From contig JALHUQ010000288.1 in assembly GCA_022866645.1 (NCBI GenBank), positions 1 through 6,346 on the forward strand: a DNA stretch of 6,346 nt, given 5' to 3'. How positions within the stretch are numbered: position 1 is the first letter of the stretch; each line of letters starts with the position of its first letter. Source of the DNA: Woeseiaceae bacterium (GTDB lineage Bacteria > Pseudomonadota > Gammaproteobacteria > Steroidobacterales > Woeseiaceae). This document shows positions 5,731-6,346 of the stretch, piece after piece. The position numbers were made by a program, and so were the translations under genes. The notes beneath the pieces are model-generated. The model had not been told where the DNA came from and ran no database searches. It worked only from the letters and a program-made list of their open reading frames with translations.

Positions 5731-5818
5731 CTTTTCAATGAGATAGATAATGGTAAATAGGTGTCAGATTTATATTGACGCCAAATAACGAAAGATGCCG
5801 CTTCGGTGGGATTTTCTC

Positions 5819-5895
5819 TATGTCTTATTGTGGCCGGCAAGCCATCATTCGAGTGATAAGATAACGAATGACTGCTGCTGACCCGAAGCGGACAT
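5819..5895 (+). repeat. Intergenic repeat, copy B (best preserved, with copy A)
   Basis: Same orientation and block order as copy A at 128-207: tggccggca (5831-5839), cattcgagtgataagat (5846-5862), gactgctgctga (5870-5881) and cgaagcggacat (5884-5895). It lies in the exporter/antiporter gap, 5.7 kb from copy A. Confidence 0.8.
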
Positions 5896-6000
5896 GGGTT
5901 CAAATCCGTTGTTACGTCGACCCAGAAATCCCGAAAGTCACAGCATTTCGTCTCCTTCATGTTCTATTGCCCGTCGTTTATATCTCCGGAGTGTTACCGA

Positions 6001-6346
6001 GTGATTGATGGTCTATTGCTAGTCGTTGGGCTGGTGTTTTTGATAAAATCAGCGGACCTTCTTGTTAAAGGTGCTTCGTTTATAGCGGCTCGGCTCGGCA
6101 TTTCGCCACTGGTAGTTGGCCTGACGGTAGTATCGTTCGGTACGTCGATGCCTGAGATGCTGGTAACTCTAACGGCCGGCCTTCAGCATAATGCGGACCT
6201 TGCGATAGCCAACATCGTTGGGAGCAACGTCTTCAACGTGCTGGTCGTACTCGGGGTCGCTGCGATCATTCGTCCATTGCCAGTGCGCAACTCGACAATC
6301 GTATCGGAATTTCCATTTTCGAGAACAGACATTCAGGAAACCAGCT
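6001..6346 (+). CDS. Calcium/sodium antiporter, CaCA family (N-terminal part)
   Basis: The first 115 codons of a CaCA-family (YrbG-like) cation antiporter; the family is usually somewhat over 300 residues, so most of the gene lies beyond the right edge. It starts at GTG 6001, nine bases after GGAG (5988-5991). The first alpha repeat is clear: VVGLTVVSFGTSMPE (38-52), holding the ion-binding GTS-x-PE motif, and NIVGSNVFNVLVVLG (71-85), followed by IIRPLPV. Hydrophobic segments lie at about 4-16, 37-60 and 68-90. The product exchanges calcium, or another divalent cation, for sodium or protons across the inner membrane. After EFPF (residues 103-106) the reading becomes polar (SRTDIQETS), where relatives enter another helix, so the last 28 bases may be disturbed. 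Confidence 0.9.
   Translation, partial: MIDGLLLVVGLVFLIKSADLLVKGASFIAARLGISPLVVGLTVVSFGTSMPEMLVTLTAGLQHNADLAIANIVGSNVFNVLVVLGVAAIIRPLPVRNSTIVSEFPFSRTDIQETS

Larger units (their letters stand above)
5659..6000. other. Divergent intergenic region between exporter and antiporter genes
   Basis: A 342-base gap that must hold promoters for both genes. It contains an inverted repeat (5709-5730) and the well-preserved repeat copy B. For the exporter (minus strand), TTGAAA (5733-5738) and TATCTG (5709-5714) are spaced 18 bases apart and could form a weak promoter. For the antiporter I see only GGAG (5988-5991) as ribosome binding site and no convincing promoter. A minus-strand reading frame through the gap looks non-coding. 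Confidence 0.5.

Noticed and set aside
5637..5960. 107-residue minus-strand reading frame in the exporter/antiporter gap
   Set aside because: It crosses repeat copy B and the exporter start, and its composition is not protein-like.

Overview
The window reads as a stretch of proteobacterial chromosome, most likely gammaproteobacterial. That is an inference from strong Shine-Dalgarno sites, moderate GC and the style of the intergenic repeats; there is no rRNA or housekeeping marker to fix the taxon. It holds seven convincing protein genes and a doubtful gene tail at the left edge. The genes run on both strands and look like single transcription units rather than one operon. Almost every intergenic gap carries a diverged copy of one short repeat, recognisable by blocks such as cattcgagtgataagat and tgacccgaagcggacatt.

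Left part (1-2480, all plus strand): a possible C-terminal tail of a truncated gene (2-133), a repeat copy, a membrane-anchored alpha/beta hydrolase of the proline-iminopeptidase type (343-1329), an integral membrane protein of about eight helices with conserved-looking histidines (1412-2236), and a 53-residue membrane protein (2318-2479) with a near-ideal ribosome binding site. Then follow about 300 bases without a convincing gene.

Middle part (2785-4021): a divergent pair, a SnoaL-like (COG4922 type) protein on the minus strand and a DUF3224 protein on the plus strand. They are separated by 265 bases that contain a long interrupted inverted repeat and a repeat copy. Both genes have the same layout: an export-signal-like N-terminus, then an in-frame ATG with its own Shine-Dalgarno site exactly where the conserved domain starts.

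Right part (4195-6346): a TerB-like protein with two N-terminal membrane helices, convergent with a TauE/SafE-family exporter on the minus strand. Divergent from the exporter is the start of a calcium/sodium antiporter (CaCA family) that runs off the right edge. Short palindromes lie upstream of the TerB-like gene and of the exporter gene.

No single pathway links these genes. The set (hydrolase, small enzyme-like folds, membrane proteins of unknown role, anion and cation transporters) looks like an accessory or stress-related neighbourhood. No CRISPR array, transposase, integrase or complete RNA gene was found. The most notable features are the repeat family, the matched dual-start layout of the divergent pair, and the small membrane gene.
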